A stretch of 64,000 nucleotides of DNA, taken from contig NZ_FWXV01000021.1 in the NCBI RefSeq assembly GCF_900176515.1, positions 1-64,000 of the forward strand. The letters run 5' to 3'. How positions within the stretch are numbered: the first letter of the stretch is position 1; the number at the start of each line of letters is the position of its first letter. Made by a program: the position numbers and the translations under genes. The notes under the pieces were generated by a model that searched no databases, had not been told where the DNA came from, and was given only the letters and a program-made list of their open reading frames with translations. Positions 25,855 to 33,936 of the stretch are shown here, piece by piece. Source of the DNA: Kibdelosporangium aridum. GTDB taxonomy: Bacteria > Actinomycetota > Actinomycetes > Mycobacteriales > Pseudonocardiaceae.

Positions 25855-26808
25855 ACTAGGCGTCGACTCGTTCGGAAACTCAAAAACCACATCCTGCCCC
25901 GCTGGAAAGACACCCCACTCGGTCTCATCACCAACAGCAAGGCCCGCGCCTGGGCCAAGGCACTCCGCCAGGACGGGCTCGCCCCCGTCACCGCGTCCGA
26001 CACCATGAAACTGCTGTCCCTCATCCTGTCCGACGCCGCCGACGACAAACTCATCCCCACCAACCCCATCCGCTCCCGACACCGCGGAAAAGCCTCCCGC
26101 ACCCGCACCCGCGAGAAGGTCTGGGCCACACCGCAAGAAGTACTTCAGATCGCCGACCAAGCCGCTGCCTACTACGGACACGACGCCGCAATCCTCATCC
26201 TGACCGCAGCCTGGACCGGGGCACGCTGGGGAGAACTCGCCGGGCTCCAACGGCCCAACCTCCACCTCGACGACGCCGAACTCATCATCGACCCCGAGAT
26301 CGGGGCGCTGCATGAATCCAACTCCGGCAAGCTCTGGCTCGGCCCGCCCAAAACCCCGGAATCCGCCCGCACCATCACCCTGCCCGACTTCCTCATCCCC
26401 TTGCTGAAGCTGTATCTCGACACCCACGACCACGACCACGTGTTCGTCACCATCGACGTCGAACTCCACCGCCGCAGCAACTTCTCCCGCCGCGCCATGC
26501 GCCCCGCCGCCGACGGCAACCTCGACGTGGCCCGCCCACGAGTGCGTACCCAACCGATCAAACCCGGCCTCGTGTTCCACGGACTACGCCACAGCCACAA
26601 AACCTGGCTGATCGCCGACGGCATCCCCGACGTCGCCCAATCCCGCCGCCTCGGCCACAAACTTCCCGACAAGATCCAAGAAACCTATTCCCACGTCGCC
26701 GCCGAAGTCGAACGACGCCTTATGGCCGCGCTGATCACGCGCTGGGACGAAGCCATCAACGCCGCACACCACACTGAGCTCGACACCACATGGCGCACAG
26801 CCGCATAG
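25855..26808 (+). pseudogene. Tyrosine recombinase (phage integrase), N-terminally shortened
   Basis: The open frame from 25855 (after a TGA) encodes LKNHILPRWKDTPLGLITNS, a core-binding domain remnant, then the full catalytic domain. Catalytic residues are in TGARWGEL (Arg), PKTPESAR (Lys), HGLRHSHKTW (His-x-x-Arg), RLGHKLPDK (His) and QETYSHVAAEVERR (Tyr). No start codon lies before ATG 26005, and full-length relatives are about 380-400 residues, so the arm-binding domain is lost. The enzyme that once mobilised the neighbouring island is the natural inference. A protein from 26005 would be catalytic-domain only. Confidence 0.75.
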
Positions 26809-26823
26809 CTCACGCTCAACCAC

Positions 26824-26851
26824 GTGCCGCCCTGCAAAACCGGGGCGGCAC
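26824..26851 (+). terminator. Hairpin after the integrase
   Basis: A 9-bp stem (GTGCCGCCC / GGGCGGCAC) with a 10-nt loop lies 16 nt after the integrase stop codon. No U-tract follows, so it is a structure-only terminator candidate. The remaining bases to 27076 contain one copy of an 18-nt direct repeat and no gene. Confidence 0.5.
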
Positions 26852-26909
26852 GGCTACTTCCGCCCGTCCCCCAGCGCCCAGCGTGCTTCCGCCGCTCCGC
26901 GGACGGCCA

Positions 26910-26927
26910 AACGCCCGCCAGAATCGC
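26910..26927 (+). repeat. 18-nt direct repeat, left copy
   Basis: AACGCCCGCCAGAATCGC occurs here and again, in the same orientation, at 30761-30778. The following 16 or so bases are also similar with one gap (both reach AGCAAC). The pair flanks the HNH, 408-residue and nuclease-like genes and lies just downstream of the integrase, so it may mark attachment-site remnants. Confidence 0.55.
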
Positions 26928-27076
26928 TGCAACACGCCAGCAACCGGCCCGAACTGCACGGCCGATTCGTCGTCTGCTGAGTGGGGGTGGATCTGACTGG
27001 ACGGTGGGAGGCTCATACCGTGGCAGGCGTTTGTCGCTGGTTGGTGGACTGACTCACGTGGGAGGACTGATCTTCG

Positions 27077-27952
27077 ATGCCAGGGCCTCGGGATTATGGT
27101 GTTGGTACTGAGCGCGCTTTGTATTTGTTGTCGCGCGGTACCTGCTACTACCCGCACTGCTCAGAGCCGGTGCTCCGATTTGTGGACGACATACCGATTT
27201 CGAATATGCATTTCACGCACATATGTGGAGCCAACCCTGGCTCGGCCCGGTACGACCCGGCGATGAGTGATGCCGAGCGCGCCGCTTTCACCAATCTGGT
27301 TTTGATGTGTAAGCCGCATCATGACCTCATCGACAGGATCGACCCAGGCCGTTTTTCGGTGTCACTGTTGCATCAGTGGAAAAAGAACCGCGAAGGTGAT
27401 GACACTTCGGCCCTCAACGGCCTGAATGGGCTTACCGAGACCCGATTGGCCGAGCTGCTTGAAAGTTCTTTTCGAGCCAATGCTCCGCAGCGTGAAGTCA
27501 CGATCGAACTGAGTGGTGCAATCTTCTACGACGACGGCCTAAATGCTATTAGTGTCACCCTGGCAGCGTGGCGAAATACTTTGGACATAAATCCTCAATT
27601 GCCTGTCACGCGACAGGCGATCCTCACGACCGTAAGGAATGTTGGTTCAATACCTTCGAGCGTTGAAGGCTTTTCTATTGACTTGGTATTCGATGACGTC
27701 GATGGCCAGCAACAGGTGTGCACCCTGTCCGGACAAGACAGCTTTCCCGAGTTGAACCCTCTTTTGCCGAAATCGCTCAATGTAGGAGCGCCAGCAATCC
27801 GATGGCTTACGTCTTTCGACTCTCTTCGCGCTTTTCTGCCCGCATTGGCCGGGCACGGCGAGATTGGGATTCGAGCTACTGCAAGCCTCGGGTCAGGCGA
27901 GACTATCGTCACTGACATTAGCCCAATTTCACTTATTCCGTTGGACCAGTAG
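27077..27952 (+). CDS. HNH endonuclease-domain protein
   Basis: A 291-residue protein from ATG 27077 (GGGAGGA about 10 nt upstream). Residues about 15-95 form a Cys-rich HNH module: CYYPHCSEPV, MHFTHICGANPGS, then NLVLMCKPHHDLIDRID. The paired Cys and the NLVLMCKPHH core are those of HNH nucleases in defence and mobile elements. The C-terminal 180 residues (REVTIELSGAIFYDDGL, VGSIPSSVEGFSIDLVF) are beta-rich and unrecognised, perhaps a sensing or binding domain. Base composition is more AT-rich than in neighbours, indicating transfer. It is co-located with the integrase and two other accessory genes. Confidence 0.75.
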   Translation: MPGPRDYGVGTERALYLLSRGTCYYPHCSEPVLRFVDDIPISNMHFTHICGANPGSARYDPAMSDAERAAFTNLVLMCKPHHDLIDRIDPGRFSVSLLHQWKKNREGDDTSALNGLNGLTETRLAELLESSFRANAPQREVTIELSGAIFYDDGLNAISVTLAAWRNTLDINPQLPVTRQAILTTVRNVGSIPSSVEGFSIDLVFDDVDGQQQVCTLSGQDSFPELNPLLPKSLNVGAPAIRWLTSFDSLRAFLPALAGHGEIGIRATASLGSGETIVTDISPISLIPLDQ

Positions 27953-27976
27953 GCTGGCGACGCGGCACGCCGCCGG

Positions 27977-29173
27977 TTAGCCGATCGGCGAATTGTAGAT
28001 TCCGCACTTATGGTTGGACCGGCCGGTGAGTGATTGTTCGAGGTGTTTGAGTATGTGTTGATCGAAGGCTATTTGTTCGTTGGACACTTTGGAGTAGTGG
28101 CCGAATTCCTTGAGCTCTTCTTCGGTGACGTGATGAGAGCAGTGTTGGAATTTGTCGTATAGGGGTGGGTCGTTGAACAGGAACCAGAAGTATGCCATGC
28201 GCACCGGCACCGCAGCGGTGAGTTGCCGTAGGCTCTCGGTTCCTGCTTCTTGGATGAACTGTTTGGGTGCGGTTTCGTGAAGTTCGGCGATTTCGTTTAG
28301 TAGTCCTGCGACGAGGTAGCACACGTATAGTGAAGCGAGCAGTCGTGCAGGCCGTGAATACGTAGAGTGCATGCCGATCGCGGGTTTGCTGGCATGGTAG
28401 TTGTTGTTGTGGTGCAGATCACGGACGGCGTTGTGGGTGGGGTGCAGGAATCGACCGAGGAATGTGTAGTGGGCTTCAACTCGCGCTATGGCTGCTTGGT
28501 CTACGAGGTCGTTGAGTTCTAGACAGGTGAGCAATGCGTCGTATGACAGGTAGCGCTGGTATAGCAATGCTGTGTTGCGACCGTGCTCGCGGATGGCTTG
28601 TTGGGTGTCAGATGGCAGCGGGTAGTACTCGAAGTAGTCACCCTGCTTGAGGCGCATAGCTTCTGGGTGGAACTCACGGAAATAGAAGTAGTGCGCAGGC
28701 ACGACAAAGTCGGGGTCGTCTTTGTCTTTGAGACCTTCAAAGACGTACATGACGCGACGCTTCGCACGAGGGTATTTCTCAACCGCAAGACAGGTGGCCG
28801 TTCCTGCCACCTGTTGCTCTTTTAGCTTCTCCTGCTCGTCGCGAACGAATTTCTTGAAGTCACCTTCAGTGAGGTCGGAGCGGTCTCTCAATCGAAATAG
28901 TTTACGCCCACGACACATGAGCATGAACAGCAGATAGTTTTCCAGCAGCGACCGACATAGCCCGAGCGCATCGCCGATCTTGTCCACTGAGATGAGCTGA
29001 AGACAGGTTTCAGCTGTCTCCATCCGAAAGTTAACAAAGTCGATCAGCTCGTTGTACATCCATTGGGTGACCTCGCCAACAACAATGCTGTCACCCCACG
29101 CGACATACTCGGCCAACATCGCACGCGTATGAGCGTTGACCCGTTGAATCTCCACATCCAGCGCATCCGCCAT
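27977..29173 (-). CDS. Uncharacterised 398-residue accessory protein
   Basis: A largely helical protein from ATG 29173 (a GTG at 29203 is possible). Distinctive stretches are CLQLISVDKIGDALGLCRSL LENYLLFM, YFYFREFHPEAMRLKQGDYF, and HPTHNAVRDLHHNNNYH near the middle. No signal peptide or clear transmembrane segment is present. I do not recognise the family; the helical His/Asn-rich middle recalls DUF5677-type proteins of mobile elements, but only loosely. Its bases are clearly lower in GC than the core genome. It converges with the HNH gene (25-bp gap) and diverges from the nuclease-like gene at 29399. Confidence 0.65.
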   Translation of the reverse strand: MADALDVEIQRVNAHTRAMLAEYVAWGDSIVVGEVTQWMYNELIDFVNFRMETAETCLQLISVDKIGDALGLCRSLLENYLLFMLMCRGRKLFRLRDRSDLTEGDFKKFVRDEQEKLKEQQVAGTATCLAVEKYPRAKRRVMYVFEGLKDKDDPDFVVPAHYFYFREFHPEAMRLKQGDYFEYYPLPSDTQQAIREHGRNTALLYQRYLSYDALLTCLELNDLVDQAAIARVEAHYTFLGRFLHPTHNAVRDLHHNNNYHASKPAIGMHSTYSRPARLLASLYVCYLVAGLLNEIAELHETAPKQFIQEAGTESLRQLTAAVPVRMAYFWFLFNDPPLYDKFQHCSHHVTEEELKEFGHYSKVSNEQIAFDQHILKHLEQSLTGRSNHKCGIYNSPIG

Positions 29174-29398
29174 GCCTTGGGACCCTGCCCTCTTCTGGTG
29201 CACAGTGACATCGGCGGCAAGCTATGCGGCGCCAATGCCACTCACGGTTCTCAGTGGCAGACAGACTACGTGATACCACCTTGAACGGCGAAGTCATTAT
29301 TTGACCGAGGGAGCGACACCGCGAAACCGAACGACACCAACCGTCCAAAGCTATGGAGGTGATCACCCAGTTGTTGTTACTGGTCTGGCGAGGAGTGG

Positions 29399-30641
29399 AT
29401 GCTGGGAGTACGTTCGCCTGCTATGGCACACGAGAGCGGGCAGCAGAGTGAAGTGGGGACGCTGTTTGATGACATGGTACGGGTCGATGACACGCCGGCT
29501 CGCCATGCTGAAGGCAGCTATGCGTTTATGAATCGTGTCAATCAACCTTTTTGGCGGCGAGTGCGGGAACAGTTGGAGATATATTTCCAGAACTATCCGA
29601 AAGATGACGCTCTCGATGTGGCGAACCGATTCAAGGATGACGACCCACAGCAGCATTATGCGGCGTGGTGGGAGCTGTATCTGTTCGCACTGTATAGCCG
29701 CCTCGGCTACTCGGTGACACCTCACCCCGATGTGGAGGGTACAACGAAGAAGCCGGACTTTATGCTCACACGGGGCGACCAGGAGTTTTACGTGGAAGGC
29801 GCAGTGGGTGTTCTCCGGCATCGCAGAGGAAGGCCGCAGCGGAGCCCGTGAAGCGTGGATTTATGACCTCGTGAACAAGGCAACGAACCCGAACTTTTAC
29901 GTTGGGCTGAAATTTGACCAACTTGGCTTGCAACGCCCAAAAGATCGCGAAGTCATTTCCCCCTTGGAAACCTGGTTGTCCGGTATAGATCCTGACGAGG
30001 TAGATGCAGCCCTCGACAACGGCGGTGAGACACCCGAGCTGTACCTATCGGTTCGTGACTGGGGACTCATATTCACAGCCCATCCGATCAAACCCGCTCG
30101 TCGCGGGAAGCCACGACATCGCCTGCTAGGCGTATATCCCGCATATGGCGGATTCGTCAACGATCAGCACAAACTGCGTAAGACCCTCGACAGGAAGGCC
30201 CGCCACTACGGCGCCCTGGACAAGCCGTTCGTCATCGCGGTTATGGGCATGTCCTCGTTCATGGACAACGAAGACGTCGAAAACGCCCTCTTCGGCAACG
30301 TCGTGTACCGATACTCAATCAATCAGCCCGAGGACGGGCGCTGGGTGCGCAACCGCGACGGTCTATGGATGCGCGGCGCCCAACCACTAGCAACCCGAGT
30401 CTCAGGCGTGCTCATGGGCACAGGCATATTTCCGTGGAACCACACTCACGAACTGCCACGCCTGTGGACCAACCCATGGGCAACACGATCCCTCCCAGGC
30501 ACCGAACCGTTCCCCACAGCCACGAGCGACGACACTGGAACGATCACCTATGCAGACACTCCCACCGCCGGGCACGACGTCTTCGATCTCCCCGAAGACT
30601 GGCCAGGCCCAGAACGCAGCTTCACCGACACCGATCAGTAG
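29399..30641 (+). pseudogene. Frameshifted nuclease-like protein
   Basis: The frame from ATG 29399 (GAGGAG just upstream) runs through HYAAWWELYLFALYSRLGYS, DVEGTTKKPDFMLTRGDQEF YVEGAV and then leaves frame at about 29800. The +1 frame picks up at once with VFSGIAEEGRSGAREAWIYD and continues for 270 residues to 30641 (LGVYPAYGGFVNDQHKLRKT, PFVIAVMGMSSFMDNEDVEN). The PDF...EFYVEGA pattern fits the strands of PD-(D/E)xK-like nucleases. One extra base in GCAGTGGGTGTTC explains the shift. It may be a real mutation or a sequencing error. A protein of about 414 residues would result if in frame. Confidence 0.6.
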
Positions 30642-31063
30642 AGCAGCGCCAGACATCCAGCATGGACTGTACCGCTGAGACCAACGGTCGGGATACAGCT
30701 CGGGGCACCCAGGGGCTTGAGCCGTTCCCTGGACGACCATGCCACCAGGCAACCGGCCCCAACGCCCGCCAGAATCGCCGCACAAGCGAGCAACTAGCAG
30801 ACGGGCAGTCCCACCTACCCCGGCAGCAAAGGCCCAGGTCACAGGCCATCTAGAAGTTCCTGTCAACAATCACCCAGCCGGATGACACGATGCGTAGCGA
30901 TCACTCCAGAACATATGGCCGTCCCGAACAGCCATTCTCCAGATTTCCTCCAGTTTGGTGCACACAACCCACCACAATGTCCACTTGCGACAGTCAACCA
31001 AGATCACGAAAAAGCCCACCTGACCAGGCGAAACACCTTGATCAAATGGGCCGGAAAGGATTG
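30642..31063. other. Gene-free stretch between island and tRNA-Ala
   Basis: About 420 bp with no supportable gene. It contains the right copy of the 18-nt direct repeat (30761-30778) and ends at the 3' end of tRNA-Ala. Overlapping minus-strand frames here lack start sites and family features. It is probably the boundary zone between accessory DNA and conserved chromosome. Confidence 0.5.
30761..30778 (+). repeat. 18-nt direct repeat, right copy
   Basis: Identical to 26910-26927 (AACGCCCGCCAGAATCGC) and in the same orientation, 3.85 kb away, with further weaker similarity downstream. See the left copy for context. Confidence 0.55.
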
Positions 31064-31136
31064 TGGAGCTGAGGGGATTCGAACCCCTGACCCCCACACT
31101 GCCAGTGTGGTGCGCTACCAACTGCGCTACAGCCCC
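31064..31136 (-). tRNA. tRNA-Ala (GGC)
   Basis: A 73-nt cloverleaf on the minus strand. The acceptor stem GGGGCTG pairs with CAGCTCC plus discriminator A. The D-arm is GCGC...GCGC, and the anticodon stem CCACA/TGTGG has loop CTGGCAG, giving anticodon GGC. The T-arm is AGGGG TTCGAAT CCCCT. CCA is not encoded. It stands at the boundary between the accessory region and the conserved region; tRNA 3' ends are frequent integration sites, and the integrase lies 4.3 kb away on the 3' side. Confidence 0.95.
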
Positions 31137-31234
31137 GCCGCGCTCTTTCGAGTGCTGGGATACCGTACATCACCACCGGTGATGCCCAAAAACCGGGGGT
31201 CGCTTTCGGTCGCGGACAGTGCTAGACCGTTGCT

Positions 31235-32554
31235 GTGATCAGCGGAGACAACGCGGTGGCTTTGGTCGACCCCGATGCTGAGGGGGTAGCCCCTGAGCTG
31301 CGCAGGCAGGTGCAGGAGCGGCGGTTCCGGCAGCTTGTCGACCGGGTGCTGGGGACAGGCAATCTGCAGGCTGAGCGCCTGCGGGCGGCTGGCGTGCGGA
31401 GTGGGGCGGACGTCACACTCGGCGACCTCCGCAGCCTTCCCACGATCAACAAGGCCGATATCTGGGACCACTATCCGTTCGGGCTGCAAGCTGCCAAGGA
31501 GCAGGACATCGTCTGCGTGCACGGCAGTTCGGGCACTGGCGGGCGGCCCACGCTCATTCCGTACACCGCCGCTGACATCGAAATCTGGGCGAGTGTCATG
31601 GCTCGTGCGCTTGGTGGGGCCGGGGCGACGAAGAGCAGCGTCATCCACAACGGGTACGGCTACGGGCTGTTCACCGGCGGGCTTGGAGTGCATCACGGCG
31701 GCATGCACCTTGGCGCCACCGTCATCCCTGTCTCCGGTGGCATGACCGACCGGCAGATCCGGCTCATCCAGGACCTCAAGCCGGACGTCCTCACGTGCAC
31801 GCCTTCTTACGCCATTCACCTCGGTGAGGCGCTGCGAAACGAACCGACGAGCCTGAAGGTGGGCGTTTTCGGCGCCGAGCCGTGGACCGAGGAGATGCGG
31901 GCACAGATCGAGAGCCTGCTGAACATGCGGGCACTCGACATCTACGGCCTGTCCGAGATCATCGGGCCCGGCGTCGCGTGTGAGTCGCTTGACTCCGGCG
32001 GCATGTTGAACGTCGCCGAGGACCACTTCTTCGTCGAAGCCGTTGACTCGGAAGGAAATCCTGTCCCGGACGGCACCACTGGCGAGCTTGTCTTCACCAC
32101 GCTCACCAAGACCGGGATGCCGCTGATCCGGTACCGCACCGGCGACGTCGCGTCGCTCGCCGATCCCGTCCCCGGCAAGCCGAGGACGCTCAAGCGGATG
32201 AGCAAACTCAAGGGCCGCACCGACGACATGCTCATCATCCGGGGCGTCAACGTGTTCCCCACCGAGGTCGAAGCCGTTCTGCTGCAGGACGAGCGGGTCA
32301 GCCCGCACTACCTCGTCGTCGAGGACCGGCGTGACCCGAAACGCAGCGAGCTGCGGGTCGCCGTCGAGCCCTTCACTGACAGCGTCGACAAACCAACGCT
32401 CGAGAAAGACCTCGTCGGGGCACTGCGGGAACGACTGGGCATCACCTGTGTGGTGAAAGCACTCGAGCCAGGCAGCGTGCCCCGGACCGAAGTCGGGAAG
32501 GCACGCCGCCTGGCTCGGTGGAACCAGGGCGATCCGCCGCTAGCCGGCCTGTGA
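31235..32554 (+). CDS. paaK: Phenylacetate-CoA ligase family protein
   Basis: A 439-residue adenylate-forming enzyme: ATP-binding P-loop-like motif VHGSSGTGGRPTLIPYTAAD, a GLSEIIGPGVACE region (adenine-binding A5 type), YRTGDVASL and C-terminal KGRTDDMLIIRGVNVFPTE. These are the PaaK signatures. The reaction is phenylacetate + ATP + CoA to phenylacetyl-CoA, the first step of aerobic phenylacetate breakdown, or a related aryl acid in secondary metabolism. No other paa genes are adjacent. The start is GTG 31235. It overlaps the convergent DsbA-like gene by 15 nt. Confidence 0.85.
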   Translation: MISGDNAVALVDPDAEGVAPELRRQVQERRFRQLVDRVLGTGNLQAERLRAAGVRSGADVTLGDLRSLPTINKADIWDHYPFGLQAAKEQDIVCVHGSSGTGGRPTLIPYTAADIEIWASVMARALGGAGATKSSVIHNGYGYGLFTGGLGVHHGGMHLGATVIPVSGGMTDRQIRLIQDLKPDVLTCTPSYAIHLGEALRNEPTSLKVGVFGAEPWTEEMRAQIESLLNMRALDIYGLSEIIGPGVACESLDSGGMLNVAEDHFFVEAVDSEGNPVPDGTTGELVFTTLTKTGMPLIRYRTGDVASLADPVPGKPRTLKRMSKLKGRTDDMLIIRGVNVFPTEVEAVLLQDERVSPHYLVVEDRRDPKRSELRVAVEPFTDSVDKPTLEKDLVGALRERLGITCVVKALEPGSVPRTEVGKARRLARWNQGDPPLAGL

Positions 32555-33340
32555 CACCACAGTGTTCAGCCAGTTCGGGTCGTTGACCTTCACGACCTTG
32601 CCGTTCACCGCGATCGTCGGGGTGCCGAAGCCGACCTGGCCGTTGCCGAAGTCCTGCCGCAGCGCCGGGTCGTTGGAGACCTTCTGGTAGGCGTCTTCGA
32701 TGATCTGGTTGTACGTGCCGTTGTTCACGCCGTTGGCGAAGTCCGGCGACGTGATGCCCAAGTCCTGACCCAGTTTGATCAACTGGTTCTTGTCGTATCC
32801 GCGCGCGCCTTCCTCCGGCTGAGCACCGAAGAGGCTCGCGTGGAACGCCGGGAACTTGCCCGCGTCCGCGGCCAGCAGCGCCGCGTTCGCCGAGTCGAGC
32901 GAGTACCCGGGCGGGTCGGACCGGCTGTTGAGCAGAGTCAGCATGTGGTAGCGGACGCGGACGGTTCCGTCGTGGACCTTCTGCTCGATCTGCGTGGCGT
33001 AGGCGTCCTCGAACTGACGGCACGCCGGGCACAGGAAGTCCTCGTACACGTCCACAGTGACCTTGGCGGTGTCCTTGCCGACCAGCACGGTGGCACCGTC
33101 GCGTTTGGCCTCCAGCTCGGCGGACACGTTCTTCACCGGGATCTGCACGCCGGCGGCCTCGTTCTTCTGGCTGTTGGTGATCAGCACGCCTGCCAGCACC
33201 GCCGCGGCGATCACCACGACCACGGCGACCGTGATGATGACCTTGTTGCGGTCGCTCTTCGACTTGCGTGCCGCAGCCACAGCTCGTTGCGCGGCCTGTT
33301 CCTGCCGCCGCTTCCGCGCGTTGCGCTCGGCTCCACCCAC
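32540..33340 (-). CDS. DsbA-like thioredoxin-fold membrane-anchored protein
   Basis: A 266-residue protein. A basic N-terminus (RNARKRRQEQAAQRAVAAAR) precedes one transmembrane anchor (VIITVAVVVVIAAAVLAGVL). Outside is a DsbA/thioredoxin_4 domain with the CxxC active site in VYEDFLCPACRQFEDAYA, and VGFGTPTIAVNGK holding the cis-Pro (TP). It should catalyse or shuttle disulfide exchange on exported proteins. The start is GTG 33340, overlapping the upstream DoxX-like gene by 9 nt (DoxX stop at 33346-33348). The pair forms one operon in which the DoxX/MauE-type protein probably supplies electrons. Confidence 0.85.
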   Translation of the reverse strand: MGGAERNARKRRQEQAAQRAVAAARKSKSDRNKVIITVAVVVVIAAAVLAGVLITNSQKNEAAGVQIPVKNVSAELEAKRDGATVLVGKDTAKVTVDVYEDFLCPACRQFEDAYATQIEQKVHDGTVRVRYHMLTLLNSRSDPPGYSLDSANAALLAADAGKFPAFHASLFGAQPEEGARGYDKNQLIKLGQDLGITSPDFANGVNNGTYNQIIEDAYQKVSNDPALRQDFGNGQVGFGTPTIAVNGKVVKVNDPNWLNTVVSQAG

Positions 33341-33345
33341 GTCCT

Positions 33346-33840
33346 TCAGTCCTCTCCCACTACAGCCGGGCGCTTGGTCAGCCACCCGTCCATCGACAGC
33401 AGGCTGTGTGGCCGGACGATCAGCCAGCCTGCGAGCACCATGAACCCGATGTCCCGTGCGATCTCCTGTGGATACGCCGTCTGCCCGGCTGCCACCTGGC
33501 CACCGCCGCCGAAGCAGCCGCAGTCGATGGTCAGCCCGCGGGCCCACGCCTGCGAGATCGCGATGATGAACGCGACCAGCACGACGACGGACAGCACGGC
33601 AACCAGCCGCGTACCCAGGCCGAGCAGCAGCAGCACACCGAGTGCGATCTCCAGGAACGGCACCGCGGCGGCGACCACGCTGACCACGCCGTGCGGCAGC
33701 AGGTCGTACGCCTGCACCGCGATATAGGCCTGGTTCAGGTCTGCGGCCTTGATCGCACCTGACACGAACCACACAGCCGCCAGCCCGAGCCGCGCCACTG
33801 TGCCGATTCCGTCAAGCACACGAGGTGACGGTCGAACCAC
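33346..33840 (-). CDS. MauE/DoxX-family redox-associated membrane protein
   Basis: About 164 residues with four predicted transmembrane segments (TVARLGLAAVWFVSGAIKAA; VVSVVAAAVPFLEIALGVLL; VLSVVVLVAFIIAISQAW; IGFMVLAGWLIV). Between segments 3 and 4 is the conserved Cys pair DCGCFGGGG typical of MauE-type DoxX proteins. It likely passes reducing or oxidising equivalents across the membrane to the thioredoxin-fold partner encoded directly downstream. The start is GTG 33840, chosen as the last start before the first helix; its ribosome-binding site is weak. Confidence 0.85.
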   Translation of the reverse strand: MVRPSPRVLDGIGTVARLGLAAVWFVSGAIKAADLNQAYIAVQAYDLLPHGVVSVVAAAVPFLEIALGVLLLLGLGTRLVAVLSVVVLVAFIIAISQAWARGLTIDCGCFGGGGQVAAGQTAYPQEIARDIGFMVLAGWLIVRPHSLLSMDGWLTKRPAVVGED

Positions 33841-33936
33841 GTGCGCGACGATACCGGGGCAAACTGAGGGATACCTGAGCAAGGACGATCCTGTAGACCA
33901 GTTCCCGCTGTGACCGAATCGACGTGACCCGACCGT

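Noticed and set aside
31064..31136. tRNA-Ala as proven attachment site
   Set aside because: No second copy of the tRNA 3' end was found in the window, so integration there is only a possibility.
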